A DNA stretch of 64,000 nt from Hyalella azteca. Its lineage: Eukaryota > Arthropoda > Malacostraca > Amphipoda > Hyalellidae. The position numbers and the translations under genes are program-made. The DNA lies in contig NW_025941275.1 in NCBI RefSeq assembly GCF_000764305.2, positions 498,708-562,707 of the forward strand, in the 5' to 3' direction. The notes below the pieces were generated by a model. It was not told where the DNA came from and did not search any database. It was given only the letters and a program-made list of their open reading frames with translations. How positions within the stretch are numbered: the first letter of the stretch is position 1; each line of letters starts with the position of its first letter. Positions 1 through 12,616 of this stretch are shown here, one piece after another.

Positions 1-481
1 TGACTTTCAACAGAGCAATCCCGTGCACATTTAGATATTTTAGTGCTATTAAAAGATGAAGCATAATGACTTAAGTTTGTCCATTGTGTTTTGATCCCGA
101 TGCTTCTTCAATTACCTCTCGACTTTACATGACGTGCTTTTACCGAAGATTTAAAGGATCAATTTTCGGTCTTAATCACGAATATTAAGCCTGCAATTCT
201 CATTACTTAATACTACATTGCTTGCGACAGCAAATAGATTCGTGTGCTTCACTAATCTATTCAAAACCCACCTGCCTCGAAACTCTTAACGCCTTCACAT
301 AAGCATATTACAGTTATCCATTTTTCCCGATAAATGACTTCACTTAGGATTTTCAAGAATATATTCTGCTAGTAAATTCTAATAAATTTTTTAGCAATGA
401 GTTATTTTCATCACTGTCAGTTATCAGATTCAGATTTTTCGTTCAATTTGCCCACGCCAAAGTCATTTTCTTCACCGTGGG
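1..481. other. unique AT-rich sequence, no gene seen
   Basis: I see no open frame of useful length, no repeat and no RNA gene here. The last 60 bases may be the degraded upstream part of the Tc1-like transposase that becomes readable at about 482, but stops and lost similarity prevent a claim. Confidence 0.5.
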
Positions 482-763
482 TGCGTCATTAGTAAAAAAT
501 GTATATCCATTTTTCAAGATAATAATGCCCCGATCCATACAGCTGGAATTGTTAAAAAATGGCCCGAGGAACATTCTAATGAAGTTGAGCATCTCATTAG
601 GCCACCACGATCAGCAGACCTGAATATTATCGAGCATTTATGGTCGATTTCAAAGATGAAATTCAGAAGTCGGTTCCCGGTGCCATTGTCTTTAAAAAAA
701 CTTGAGGGAATTTTAACTGATGCAATTTATAATTTTTATGAATCGATATCTCGGAGAATTTAG
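482..763 (+). pseudogene. Tc1-like (DD37E-type) transposase, C-terminal fragment
   Basis: One frame reads without a stop from about 482 to a TAG at 761-763 and carries the end of a Tc1/mariner superfamily DDE transposase, the nuclear enzyme that cuts and rejoins transposon ends. The second catalytic Asp lies in FQDNNAPIHTA (Asp codon at 518-520) and the third acidic residue in SADLNIIEHLW. Exactly 37 residues separate the two, unlike the 34 of classical Tc1 and like the ITmD37E group. The tail (SLKKLEGILTDAIYNF) is the usual C-terminal helix. The PPQSPDLN signature has become PPRSADLN. The N-terminal helix-turn-helix half and the first Asp are missing or unreadable, and I find no terminal repeats. 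It is a dead 3' fragment. Family assignment is firm; the DD37E subgroup is likely, though an old in-frame insertion could mimic the spacing. Confidence 0.85.
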
Positions 764-3700
764 CCTACAATTGCCGCAAAAATTAGACTTACACAATACT
801 ATGATTTATATTTTGTGCATTTCTAAAGGTTTCCCCGATTTTGTGTAACCGCTGTGTGTTTGAACTAAATGCAAATGTAGCTATCTTCATTACGATATAC
901 GAAGATTTATGCTTCTTATTTAGCATTATCAAAGCGAGTAATTTAATTTTTAATTCTGAATCTATTTTAATCCTCAATCACTTTATTTCAATCGCTTTGC
1001 CTCATTTCAAAGGTGTGATCGCTCTGAGCACAGGTAGTTTCTCCGCCGTTGAATCATGTAAAGATTTTAATCAAATTATTGGTATGTAAAAGATCCTGCA
1101 CTTTACTCTTTCATCTTGTGCTGACGTTGACAAATCAATTTGTTAGAAATTAATTTGTTGATAGGCAATTTAGATGAAATAAAAATATTTATTTTACTTT
1201 GAAGGCCATCGACAATTTTATCACGGTTAACAAATGTTTTTCTTGCCAGCCAATCGAGTTTCAGTGGTAGTTTTTCATAGAACTTCGATCGCACTCTAAA
1301 ACCTCTGAAGTTTTTTCTCGCTCGCTTCAGGGAGACAGACACTCAATGAGCGACCGTCAGGTGGCGCTGCTGTGTTTTTTTACAGTTTTTTCCTGATCGA
1401 ATGAACCGTCAAAATTGAACAGCTGCCCTCCCGCCATCTTTCGCTCCTCGTTTACTGACACATTTAATTTACCTGACGAATTTCTTAGGATTCATCTTCC
1501 AAAATAAATTATGTTACAACAGTGTTAAATATCTTGTGTTATGTTAAGTTAGGTATCTTAAGTTGAGTAGTATCTACAGTCCATGTAAATTATACCATGT
1601 GTAAGTGTCGTCTTATTTGTTTTCCTTATTGCAGATGGGAAATTTTATGCCTGTTAAGGTACGTATCTTTTTCTTGGATAAGACTTGCGTTACAAATTTC
1701 CCGACTACATCGAACATTGCATTATTCTACACGATTTATTCCAGATAGAAACGTAGAAAATCTTTCGAATCTTTCTATTTTTTGTGTACAACAACCAGAT
1801 GTGAAGATACAAATTATATAAATACGGTTTAAAAATATATGAAAGACATTGAGCGTGCTTCTGAATATTATTGACTCAACAAAAAGCTAAAAATTGCAAC
1901 TTTGCTCATAAACCAAAATCTCATCCCACTTTCGTGTGAGGAACACGCAATTTACATAAATTGTAGAACTCTTCTTTTGGTCATGAAAATCAGATCCTAC
2001 GTAGTTCCGTCCATTCAAGAACCGGGAATTTCATCTGCGACGAGCCCTCAAGCGAGGCTGAGTCAGCATATGTTCAAGTCCCATTGGTCTTTGATGTGAA
2101 ACAGAAATTGAAGAACCGAACAATTCCATCGGCGCGCCTGAATCAGATGCACGATGATATGAATTTGATTATTTCTCCATATTCGTCATCAGAAAAGCTG
2201 ATAAATTTCCTCCCGTGATTCAAACGATTATGAATTAATGCGTCAATAAAACATGGAAGTTTATTCCATTCTTAACCAAATGATTCGTGGGTCTTGCCGT
2301 CAAACGGATTCTAGTTTCACGAATTTTTCATTTGTATTTGGCATAAACATTTAGTAAGAATACAAACTCCTAAAGAACTTTGGATTAAAACAGCTAATTA
2401 TTTGAATACTCTGAGTACATAAGGAACAAAAAACATAATGAGGTGCTAATCTTTTTCTTAAGACCCACTTTATTCCGTTCTCACAGATTCCACTGATTTC
2501 AATTCATTACTATTAAGCACGTCTCATTAACCAATATATGATGTGCAAACAGCAATCATAGCCTATAAAATTTCTGTCTTAATTGTAAGTTAGTATCCTT
2601 AAGCGGCACACGTATGAGGCAACGTCAGACTTTATGGAGCAAATATTTCTTCATTTAAAATATTTCACGCATACATGTAAAATGTGAATGTCAGAGAAGT
2701 AGTCTTCTGTCCCTCCTCTACTGCCCTCCCCCTGAAAAAGGAGACAGCTCTTAGTTTTGATTTCTAATAAAATAAAAATATAAAATTTTTAAAATTATGC
2801 AAGCCCTAGGATATAACTACATATTCCACGGATAATAGTCACATCTATCTCTGCATTTGTAATTACTGCGCCCTAAATAACTATTCAAATGTCAATTTGT
2901 ACACGCCAAAGATAGCCATATCCTACACTTGGGACCATCAAAACAAGGAGTTCCGCATCCTCGAGGCGCGCCGGTCGCATTCAGCCGCCGTCACTGCACA
3001 TTATTTATCCCACTAAATTCCTAGCCCTGGGATGCTTTATGTGTTTACTCCGGCTATTATATTCCCTACGATAAATTTCCTTTTACGACTCTTCACGCAA
3101 ACTGCTCGCTCATCCTGCCGTAATTTTCATGAGGCTTGCGTTATTTGCAATTGAATTGTCATACACGCATCCCCGTTAAATCATTAAAATGTATAAGTTG
3201 GATGTTCCTGTAGTATTTCAGGTCGCATTCAGACCGAGAGCTCTAAGTTGTCTGGTGTCCTGGCGACTGCTGAACGCGTCTTTAGAACGTGACCTAATAT
3301 CAGTAATACTTGTATTAACAGTAGTATTCAGAGTTAGTATTACCTAAAAGTAATAAATTTCATGTCATTTGGCTCAGTAGTGTAGGTTCACACAACAGCC
3401 ATATTCCTAATTTTGTCTTCAATATTAGCCTCTCCAGGAACTAGTACTATAGAAGATCGATGGATGTTCTCGGGATTGATAGTTCTGCAGGTTCGAAGGA
3501 GATCGTTTGGTTCTGCAGGTAGTTGAGTATCGAAGAATCCGAAGGGCCTTAAGAATCTATGAGTCTGTAGGATCTTTTGACCTAGAATGGACTGATAGAA
3601 AACCAAATTAACAAATGTTTCGTCGATGTACCAACATCAGAAATGCGTTCCACGTGAATTCAAATCTAATACAAGTTTGCTACATTTCAGGCACGTTTTC

Positions 3701-5898
3701 ATCTCACAAATTACTTCATAAGATTGAGATTTTTATTCAATACTTCTTGTAGAAAATGCTTCAAATTTGTAGTTCGGTCAAAGCGTGGTGCTGGGGAAAC
3801 AAAAAAAGACGATCAAACAGCATTTTTCCACGAGATTGTCAGAACATTTACATTATTTTTCTACGAAATTTTTTGATGAATAGTGAATCCTTTCACCCTG
3901 AAAGCCTTTAGTTTTATCAAGGCTTTGATTGCCGCTATTTGAAGTTCCAGTCTTGGAAGCTGAAATTTTATTTCAGGAACAGAATCCTCAATGAAAAGAG
4001 TCCATATAATCAAATAGAAAGACTGTATTTCTATAAATAAGTGCTCTATAAGTGCAAAGTGCATTTTCCAGTATTTCATCATGTGTGGGTGAGGTTTGGA
4101 AGAATTCAAAGTTTCGTTAATCGTAGCAATAGCAAAAATCTGTTGATTCGCATTATGGGCAAATTTTCTCTTTAAATGACAGTAAGGTGATTGAGGTTAG
4201 CAATGCCGAGCACGACAGATCAAACAAGATAAACAAGTTCAATACTCATAGTGACGGCCGTGGACAAGTAAAAAAATTCAAGTAATTAAATACTTCAAGT
4301 GGCAGTCTTACACTTGTAAGAAAATGTAATAATTTTATTCAGTGCTGCGTACTTTTGGGTGAATTGAACGATTGTAACGAGTTCTGGTGATTTTTTGAGT
4401 ACGTTTAAGGCCAGATATGAATGCTGTAGTCCATAATATACGTTAAATACTTTGAGCGTTTGCTGTGGAGACTAACAATTAAATTAAATACTCGGAGCTA
4501 ATGCCGCAGACTAACGAGTAAGTTGAATACTTGGTGCAAATGCCGTAGACTTTGAAGCGAGTCAAATGTGTAGTGCGGGCTTCCTAGACTGCATGATCGC
4601 ACAATAATATAATAATATTATTAATCGATCTTATGACCGCAATGTTCGAAGGTAAGCTTCTAAATTTTTAATTTTTGCTTTGTTTTTATATAAAAGCTTG
4701 CAACACATTTGCCATCGCAAACAGATAATGGTCTCATTACTCATTAGGTACAACCTTAATCAGGTGATTTATTTTGTTCTCGAAACGTTAATTATTACGG
4801 CACAGCTTATACCCAAGGCAAATAAATTCAGTTAAATATAAACCACTTTGAAACGTTAACGTCTTGCCTAAGACCTACCCGTTTTCCTGCTGACCGGTAA
4901 CAACTAACGTTCTTTCCGGGAAATGACGTCATTGGCAGCAAAAATCTAGATAAATAGGAAGAAATTCCTAGGAAACCAATGTGCTATGCTTAATCATGTA
5001 TATAAAAAGTAGCAAATGAACGACAAACTCACCCTATTTTGCAAGCGGCCCAAAGAAAGGCCCAAAGAAAGTATGGTGGGCGAAGGTACTTTGCCGCAAT
5101 GTAGATAAATGTGTCTTGTCAGTTCACTTCTACATTTTCCGAAGTACTGTTGGAAAAGCATTCAAATTGCCATGTACATGGAGAATTCAGAGATTAAATT
5201 AATTTGTAATTTGATTACAAATTAGTTAACGTAACACAATTTATATCTGTCGTGGCCTGTATTTGAATGCCGTTGGATTCGAACAGCAAGTGTATCTTAT
5301 AATAACTGACAAACCGTGTGACCTTTGCACGACTGAAGCTCAGATTGTGTTGGAATTAATCAAGGCATGAATGAATTCATCTCAAAGACGCGATGACAGA
5401 TAACACGACAATCAATTGGCGCCTGTAATTGCCAAGCTCGAGAAGCTTTCAGAGAGAGTTGAACATGCATGGGCTTAGCATTTCAAGAAGACTACAAAGG
5501 AACTACAAAAATATCTTAAATTTTCAGTCACACTGGGCCTGAAATGTGGGAGGTTCAAATTTCAGTAACACTTGACCATCTTTGTGGTAGAATAATGTCC
5601 TTCATTAAATCTGAGCTCAACTTCTTAATGTCTTAGCTGTTTTAATATTAAATTGTGAACTCCGAATTAACGATCAATTACACTTCATTTAGTCAATGCT
5701 TCATGAAATACTTACGAACTTTAGTCACATCAAGTTAATATTGTACTGATATAAAATTCAGCTTGAAAATTTCCTTTTTGCTCCAAATAAATCATGTTCT
5801 TACTCTTGATCCTATATGCCTGTTGCTGTGATGTAGACAACGCAACGTCATCACCAAAGGCAAAAACTTTAGAAAAATATTTAACGGTGTGTGGCAGC
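764..5898. other. unique AT-rich noncoding stretch
   Basis: Only short open frames (up to about 82 codons) occur here and none resembles a known family. The single structural feature I can point to is the 25-nt hairpin at 5200-5224, listed separately. No tandem array or transposon end was recognised. Confidence 0.5.
5200..5224. repeat. hairpin-forming inverted repeat, 11-bp arms
   Basis: TAATTTGTAAT and its exact reverse complement flank a 3-nt TTG loop. The arms are AT-rich, so stability is modest. It sits in otherwise unique sequence and may be chance, a cruciform-prone site or the remains of a small foldback element. Confidence 0.6.
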
Positions 5899-6231
5899 GA
5901 TGATTAGCTTGATGGTCTGCGATGGTATTTTTGATAGTCTACGATGATCTGTTTAATAGTCTGCAATGGTCTGCTTAATAGTCTGCAATGGTCTGTTTGA
6001 CATTCTGCGATGGTCCGTGATGATTTGTTTGATAGTCTGCAAAGATCTGTTTGATAGTCTACGATGGTTTGCTTGATAGTCTGCGCTGGTCTACTCGATA
6101 TTCTGCGATGGTCTGCTTGATAGTCTGCTAGATGGTCTGCGATGGTCTGTTTGATGGTCTGCTTGATAGTCTGCGCTGATATGCTTGATAGTCTGAGATG
6201 GTCTGCTTGATAGTCTGTAGTGGTCTGCTTA
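5899..6231. repeat. 22-bp minisatellite, about 15 copies, degenerate
   Basis: The unit is close to GATAGTCTGCGATGGTCTGC plus TT, with two GTCTG boxes per unit (an internal half-repeat of about 11 bp). Copies differ by point changes and a few have indels, so the array is old. A 119-codon minus-strand frame at 5904-6263 runs through it only because the repeat lacks stops in that frame; it reads as QTIKQTI/DYQADH-like periods and is not convincing as a protein. Confidence 0.85.
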
Positions 6232-9200
6232 ATAGATGCTACTTGGTGCCTCCGCTGAAACAACGACCACCAAGCCTAATACTGAGCGCTCAGTCAAGAT
6301 AATATATCCTATCACACAATTACGTTTCATATAAGAATATGACACTTTTTATTGTATGAAGGTCAGCCGTTTATCATTAGGACATTAAAAATCTTTACGT
6401 TACAATGCAAAATCGGAGAATAATTTTCTACAAATTGTTTTAGAAATATTATATTCAAAATATTTTTTATTTATTCGAACTTAGAGGCAAAACGTTGCAT
6501 ATTTGAAAACAATGGTTTTCTATTTCTTATAAGTAATTTTTATTCAATAAAAGTAACCAAAGGCACATCGTAATTGGCGAAAAATCAACGTTAAATTTTA
6601 AAATGCTAATTCCAAATTCAACTCATTGACAGGCACATGCAGAGAATCGTGAAAAATGTTACTATTTCTATTTAAAATTGAGGCAAAATACGATAGTCAA
6701 CAGCTCCATCACTGATTTTTTATCATTTACTAGTCACACATTCAGGATTTTGAACGGTTTGTACCAATATTTCTTTTTCTCATAACAAATATAACAAAGA
6801 GAAAGAACTCCTGCAGCTTATTACCGCACTTGGCCGTCAGTTGTTACAATGAACCCAAATTTGCTGACGCACCTAACAAGCTCTATTTTTTTAACAGTTC
6901 ACACGCTGCTGCTGCTCGATTCTTGACTCCATTTGTGCAAGTGAAACGTGAGACATGCCGCGCGTTTCTTGGCTGCAAGCCCAAGAGCTTTCAGGCTTGG
7001 GCTTTAATAATAGAGATTAAGTCGATCTCTGCAGCCTGCCGCCGAAAAAATGTTTTTGTCGCATCTTATTCCGTTCTGTTTCCTAGAATTGGCGCTTTAC
7101 AATTGATGTTTTGCCGCAGTTCTGTGGAGAAGAAATATGCTAAAATGCAATCACGCTGCAGATAATTGAATTCTCCGGTACAATGGAAATTTTCATGTTT
7201 TTAAAACTCGATACACGTCTTTGTAGATAAGATTGAGGCTTAAATCTACGGTAAGCAACCAGCTAAGGCCGAGTTCATCAGTCTGTATCTCCTTCGACCT
7301 GGCGTCAGGTAATGCCAAGTGAGAGTCTTGTAGATCCTTGCTAAGGACTATGAAAGCCAGCACGAACACTGAGAGCTCCATGTCCTGCAAAGCCTGGTCT
7401 ATCAGCATGCGTCTCAAAAGCTTTAATCACGTTTGGCTTCGTTCTTACCTCAACAGCGCTCAATTATTCCGGGAATTTGACAGAATAGAGATGACAGCGG
7501 TAACAAGTCGCAGCGTCGCAAAATCGAGCCTGCACCATACCAGGCTTTAGGAAGCTGGTGAGGATGCCTTGCAAGGTTACTTGACTTGTGAGGCATGGAT
7601 GGCCCGAATCGCAATACTCGGGTAGATTTTTAATAATTTATAACGTAAGACAAGTCAATGGAAATTTTATCATTATCTAAGTGAGATTATCGATTGAGAT
7701 GAGTTGTTGTCAACTGGGTTCAATTCTGCCTGAAAATATTACTCAGTGTGAGCCTAGTCTTATCGATAATTTTCGTGATAGTCCTTCCAAATTGGTAATG
7801 TGCATAGATGCACTGAGAAGACTTAACATTTATCCTATTAACATACATGGCAATGTTCCACATTAGGTTAATATGTCGAACTTCTTGTTAATTTTCCATC
7901 TTGATTAAACCCGAAAAATTTTCGTTGGAAAAAATAACAATGAATGAGCACGAATGCATGTTATTTTCCGCACGAGTTGCTGGCAGGAGGCTTCAGCTTT
8001 ACTTGAACTGGTAAATTGAATTGCGCAATCTCGTGATGAAGCGGCATCAATCAGGCGCTTGGACACCAACTTGAGGCTTCAAGTTTCCTTAACTTCGCAT
8101 AGATAGGAAATAATTACTTGACTTCAACGCACGAACAGAGCCCTCGGGGACGAAACCTGAACTAATAAACAAATTAAAATTTCTGGGGTGCACAAGAATG
8201 CTGATTTTCACGCAAACAATTAGGATCCATCTAACCTAACTGAGATCTATTTTGAGCTCAGCTATGAGCTACCGAAAATAACAAATTATTTGATTGATGA
8301 AATGTGTAACTACAAGCAAAAATAAAAAATTAGATAATAAAAAAACATTTTTCGACACCACCTATCTCTCACAACATAGTTAATGCTGCATTATTGCCGA
8401 ACATTGTGTGGGAAATTCCCACTAGGGTTCAAAACTAAAATTAACAAATCAAGTTTACAAAAAATACATCGACTTGGTAACTAATGAAACTTCTTTAGTT
8501 AATTTACAAATTTAAACAAAATAAAATGAGGGATAATTTACACAATAACTAAACTGATTCTTTAACTCAACTAAACCAATAGGCTTGCTGCCTAAATAAG
8601 ATGACACAAAATTTACAGAAATCAATGACTAAAAAAATTCAGCTAATAATCGTTAAAAAACTTCTTTCATCTTGATCACATTTCTCAGCACCAGCTTCTG
8701 AAAGTCGATTGGAAAAGTTGTTTCTTGAGTTCCAACTCAGGATAATAGTATAATATTTCACATCAAATGCTTGGCCAGTATCCGGACTTGCTATTCCAAA
8801 TAATAAGAAATAATTGCCGAATTTTGGGCCGCTTTTAGCTTTTTAACGTCGGCCACGGCTCACTCGGGCCTTCAGTTGGTCTCTGCGCCACCGTTCATTT
8901 CCTGTAAAGCAACTCGTAAAATGTTGCTAATTTCTCACTTTATTGCCATGCCGGAAATGAAGACTCGTTCGTCAAAGCCAGCGTTCTCAGCTCGCTTCCA
9001 TTAAGCTGAATATGACGCAAGTAGACATTTTTTATGGCTTCTAATTACACAAATTGGCAGTTTGTCCGAAATGCATTTTACTCCCTCATTTTCTGGGTAA
9101 GAAATTCTGATGCTTTAATCACGTAAAGGAAATTAATCTCTTATAAAAACATAAAACCCCTAAAAAGAGCGGCGTAACTTCATAATTTTCATTGGCGGGT

Positions 9201-12074
9201 CAGAAGTGAATTGTTCAAGTGAAAATTGAATTTAAACTAATTTTCAAAGTATAACTTTTCATCATACCATAGAAATTGTTTTGGTCCTGTCCACAACATT
9301 AATTGAATAGCTTGTGATTCAAAACTAATCTAGGGCATAATCGTTTATGTTTTTTCTTATTTTTCCCTGAAAATTTTCCTCAAGATTTCTCACAGAAAGT
9401 CCATGGCGACTGAAGGAAAATATCTCCTGCAGAGTCACAGAGTAAAAAAATCTGTACAGATTTTTCTCGGGCAGAGCAAAAGCTCGGCAGTGACTGGTTT
9501 ATTGCACTGAGAACAACAGACGCTCCATATTTAAAGTAAACGCGAGTCCCAAAAAATAATTTCTGTTCTTCGCCATTAACAAATGGTCAGGACCCCTCTG
9601 TTTCTGATTGCGACTTGACACTCATTATATATTTTGTTTCCAAACACATACAAAATATACATGAAATAATTTTTTAATCAGATTTCATTGTACGGATATG
9701 CAGAAGTAAACTTATTAGAACAAATTCTCACGATTTAATAAGAAAAATTACTCAAGTCATATTTGTAGGTACATTAGAATTTTGTTTCTCGCTTAGAAAG
9801 AATAATTTGCAAATTTTCAGGTAACTTTTTTCATTTCAATCATTTTTTCGGTTACAGCTATTTACATAAATCTAAGAAACCTAATATAAATGTTAACGAA
9901 GCATAAATTTGATTGAAAATTTAACTGTTCACATAGCCTCAGAAGTCATTACAAATGAAATAAGAAATCAAATAAAGAAATATTCCACGACTGGGCAAGG
10001 GAAAGTTCGGCTGGGATGTGAGGGTGTGTATAAGTCGGGAGGAGATAGCACTTTTCTTGGAGGCTTGCCGGTCCATCTCTCAGACGTCTTCATTTGCATG
10101 TATATTAGAACATGCAAAACGCTGGGGCAAGAACAGCCCTAGAACAACATCAACAGGGCGCTTGCTATAAATGAGGCAACTGTCGTCGTCGTAATGACCA
10201 AGTTCAGCGAGAAAATGCTGAGCATACAAACTGCGTGCGGGCGCTTAGGCTTGGAAGTGATGGGCAAAATTCAAGCATTGAAGACGCTGTATGTACTCGC
10301 TTGAATTTTTTAATTTTAGTGTATATGCTCAATCGTCGTTAATTTAGAGCTCAATAACTGTCATACTAAGCAAACTTTTCGGTAAATATTAAGATGAAGT
10401 CTGCTTTTAGAACAAATTTCCATAATTTTGTTCAGAAAATCTTCATTTTACGTTGACACACTCTTCCTTATCTCCATTCAAGTTACCATTTAATGAAAGA
10501 AGAAAAACGAAAATATTATGATAAATTTGATCGGTATTTTGAAATGCTGACTAATGAGCTCCCGCGGCAATTTTCACGTATGCCTTTGATTCAAGCACCG
10601 CTGCTCTCGGATCTCAATTATCTTTTAAGATGAATTGAAAGTAATCATTTTAATTCAGTTCTTACGGAATGCATTCAAGACGGAGTTTGAGAATTAACCT
10701 ACTTCTCTGTCTCTGTAATTCAGATATGAATAATCAATGAACAAGAGGAGGTCGAAATAATCAATGAACAAAAGCAATTCAAACTTACTGGATCTTACTG
10801 AAATTTAAATAATTAAATATTATTAGGACTTCAAGTGTTTCACAGCGTGCGCTTGAATGGTTTCTTTTGAAAGCTCCGCAGTCGCAATTTCAGTGCACCA
10901 TTGCCCAATTCCATTAGGTAGAGCGGCACTAATGGCAGCACTTGAGGAACTCCATTAACTATTTCCAATAATCATTTATTTTGAGCGCGAACATTTCCGA
11001 CGAAGCTTCTTCGTCTGTGCGCCTTCACTTATGCTTCAAAATAAAGAGCCCAAAACTTTTCCAACTAATTCAATAAAGAGATTACGACAGGAACCAAACT
11101 CACTGCAAAAACTAATCTGGCTTTCCTGTAATGAAGCAAACACTCTGTTGCCGTAGAATGAATAGACCGAATTTTCAAAGTTTTTAAGCCGACCTTTTTA
11201 TAGCTACCGCGACACGACCTTGATGGATCTAAGGCTATACGTTCTCTGTCACTTTTTATGTACAGAAAACAGTCTCGTATATCAATATCAAGTAATATTA
11301 GATCAATCAATATCAATATCGTAATTGAAAATTGAATATTAATTGATTTCAGGTGGTAAAGATTTCCTGCCTACATTATGTCTTGAAATGCAATATAATA
11401 TCTGAATAATATTCGAAAGTTTCACTTGGCAAGGTAGAGATTAGTCTTCCTGTGGAAAATTTTACTAGGGTTAAAATTACTCGATGTAGACTATTCTTTT
11501 CAGATTAAAACCAAGTTTACATGGTTTTCACTGTGAAGCAATTAACAAGTTAAACTGACTGATTTTCACGTGGCCATTTAATCATCTTATTAATATGCCG
11601 TGTGAATATTTTTGTCCTTTCAAAGCCTGCATAAGACGTCGATTAGAAATTAATAGTTAATGAGACTTCGAATTGCCCACAAACTAATCGGAGCAACTTT
11701 GTAGCGTTGGAGAGTTGAGCGGCTTATTGAAGTCCTGCCAACTTCTGATATTGCATGCGTGCTCTCAAAAAGCAGATGAGAAATAATTAAGTTACTCGTA
11801 TCAAATTTCTTTCAGAATTTAGCCTTCATTTGCTCATTCATTTGCATGCGCTTCAAATCCATTATTAAAAACGTCAAAACTTCGTGGAACTTTTTCGAAT
11901 TAAGTCGTGAATTTGACAGTTGACAGTTGATTCTTTTCCCCTGGATTTTTTTAACTCTCAATAATTATTCTGTCATAATATTTACAATATTTTATTTATC
12001 GCAGACATATATTTATTTAGCAATAATAATATTGGTCATGCATCGTGGGACACGGACATATTATAACTATTCCC
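6232..12074. other. unique AT-rich stretch, no recognised gene
   Basis: A 111-codon plus-strand frame at 6830-7165 starts outside any repeat but shows no family motif, signal peptide or clear membrane segment, so I do not call it a gene. No tandem array, transposon terminal repeat or RNA gene was seen in these 5.8 kb. Confidence 0.45.
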
Positions 12075-12143
12075 AATTCTATTCTATTATTTTCCATTCT
12101 ATTCCATTTCATTCTATTTCATTCTATTACATTCTATTCCAAA
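12075..12143. repeat. degenerate ATTCT pentanucleotide tract
   Basis: ATTCT and ATTCC steps repeat about a dozen times with interruptions (CATTTC, TATTAC). It looks like an ageing microsatellite. The tail of the nearby LINE family at 31430-31450 also ends in ATTCT-like steps, but no LINE sequence precedes this tract. Confidence 0.7.
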
Positions 12144-12328
12144 TATGACTACACTATGAACCGGTTTAGGAAATTATTCTTCAATTCTCATTTTCAAAAA
12201 ATCCGCGAATAAGTGACTTAAAACCTTACTTTATTTAAACCTAAAATTTACGGAACCATCGACACAGAATTATATTCCAATGGGTTAAATCCACTTTATT
12301 GATATTTTCTCATATTTCTTCCCCTCTA

Positions 12329-12616
12329 GATATCTCGAGCCAGAGATGTCGTCCTCCTCGAGACATCTCGGGCCAGAGATGTTGTCCTCCTCGAGACATC
12401 TCGGGCCAGAGATGTCGTCCTCCTCGAGACATCAGAGATGTCGTTTCCCTCGAGACATCTCGGGCCAGAGATGTCGTTCCCCTCGAGACATCTCGGGCCA
12501 GAGATGTCGTCCTCCTCGAGACATCTCGGGCCAGAGATTTCGTCCTCCTCGAGACATCTCGGGCCAGAGATGTCGTGCCCCTCGTGACATCTCGGGCCAG
12601 AGATGTCTCGTTTCCC
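12329..12616. repeat. 33-bp minisatellite, 9 copies, each a hairpin
   Basis: The unit core GACATCTCGGGCCAGAGATG is followed by TC and a spacer rich in TCGTCCTCC. Within each unit GACATCTC and GAGATGTC form perfect 8-bp arms round a GGGCCA loop, and CTCGAG occurs at most junctions. The fourth unit is a 26-bp form in which the loop and part of the stem are deleted. Because 33 is a multiple of three, frames stay open on both strands (up to 147 codons at 12326-12769 minus); these are by-products of the repeat. Confidence 0.95.

Noticed and set aside
6830..7165. 111-codon plus-strand frame as a host gene
   Set aside because: No domain, signal peptide or repeat pattern; length is within chance for this much sequence.
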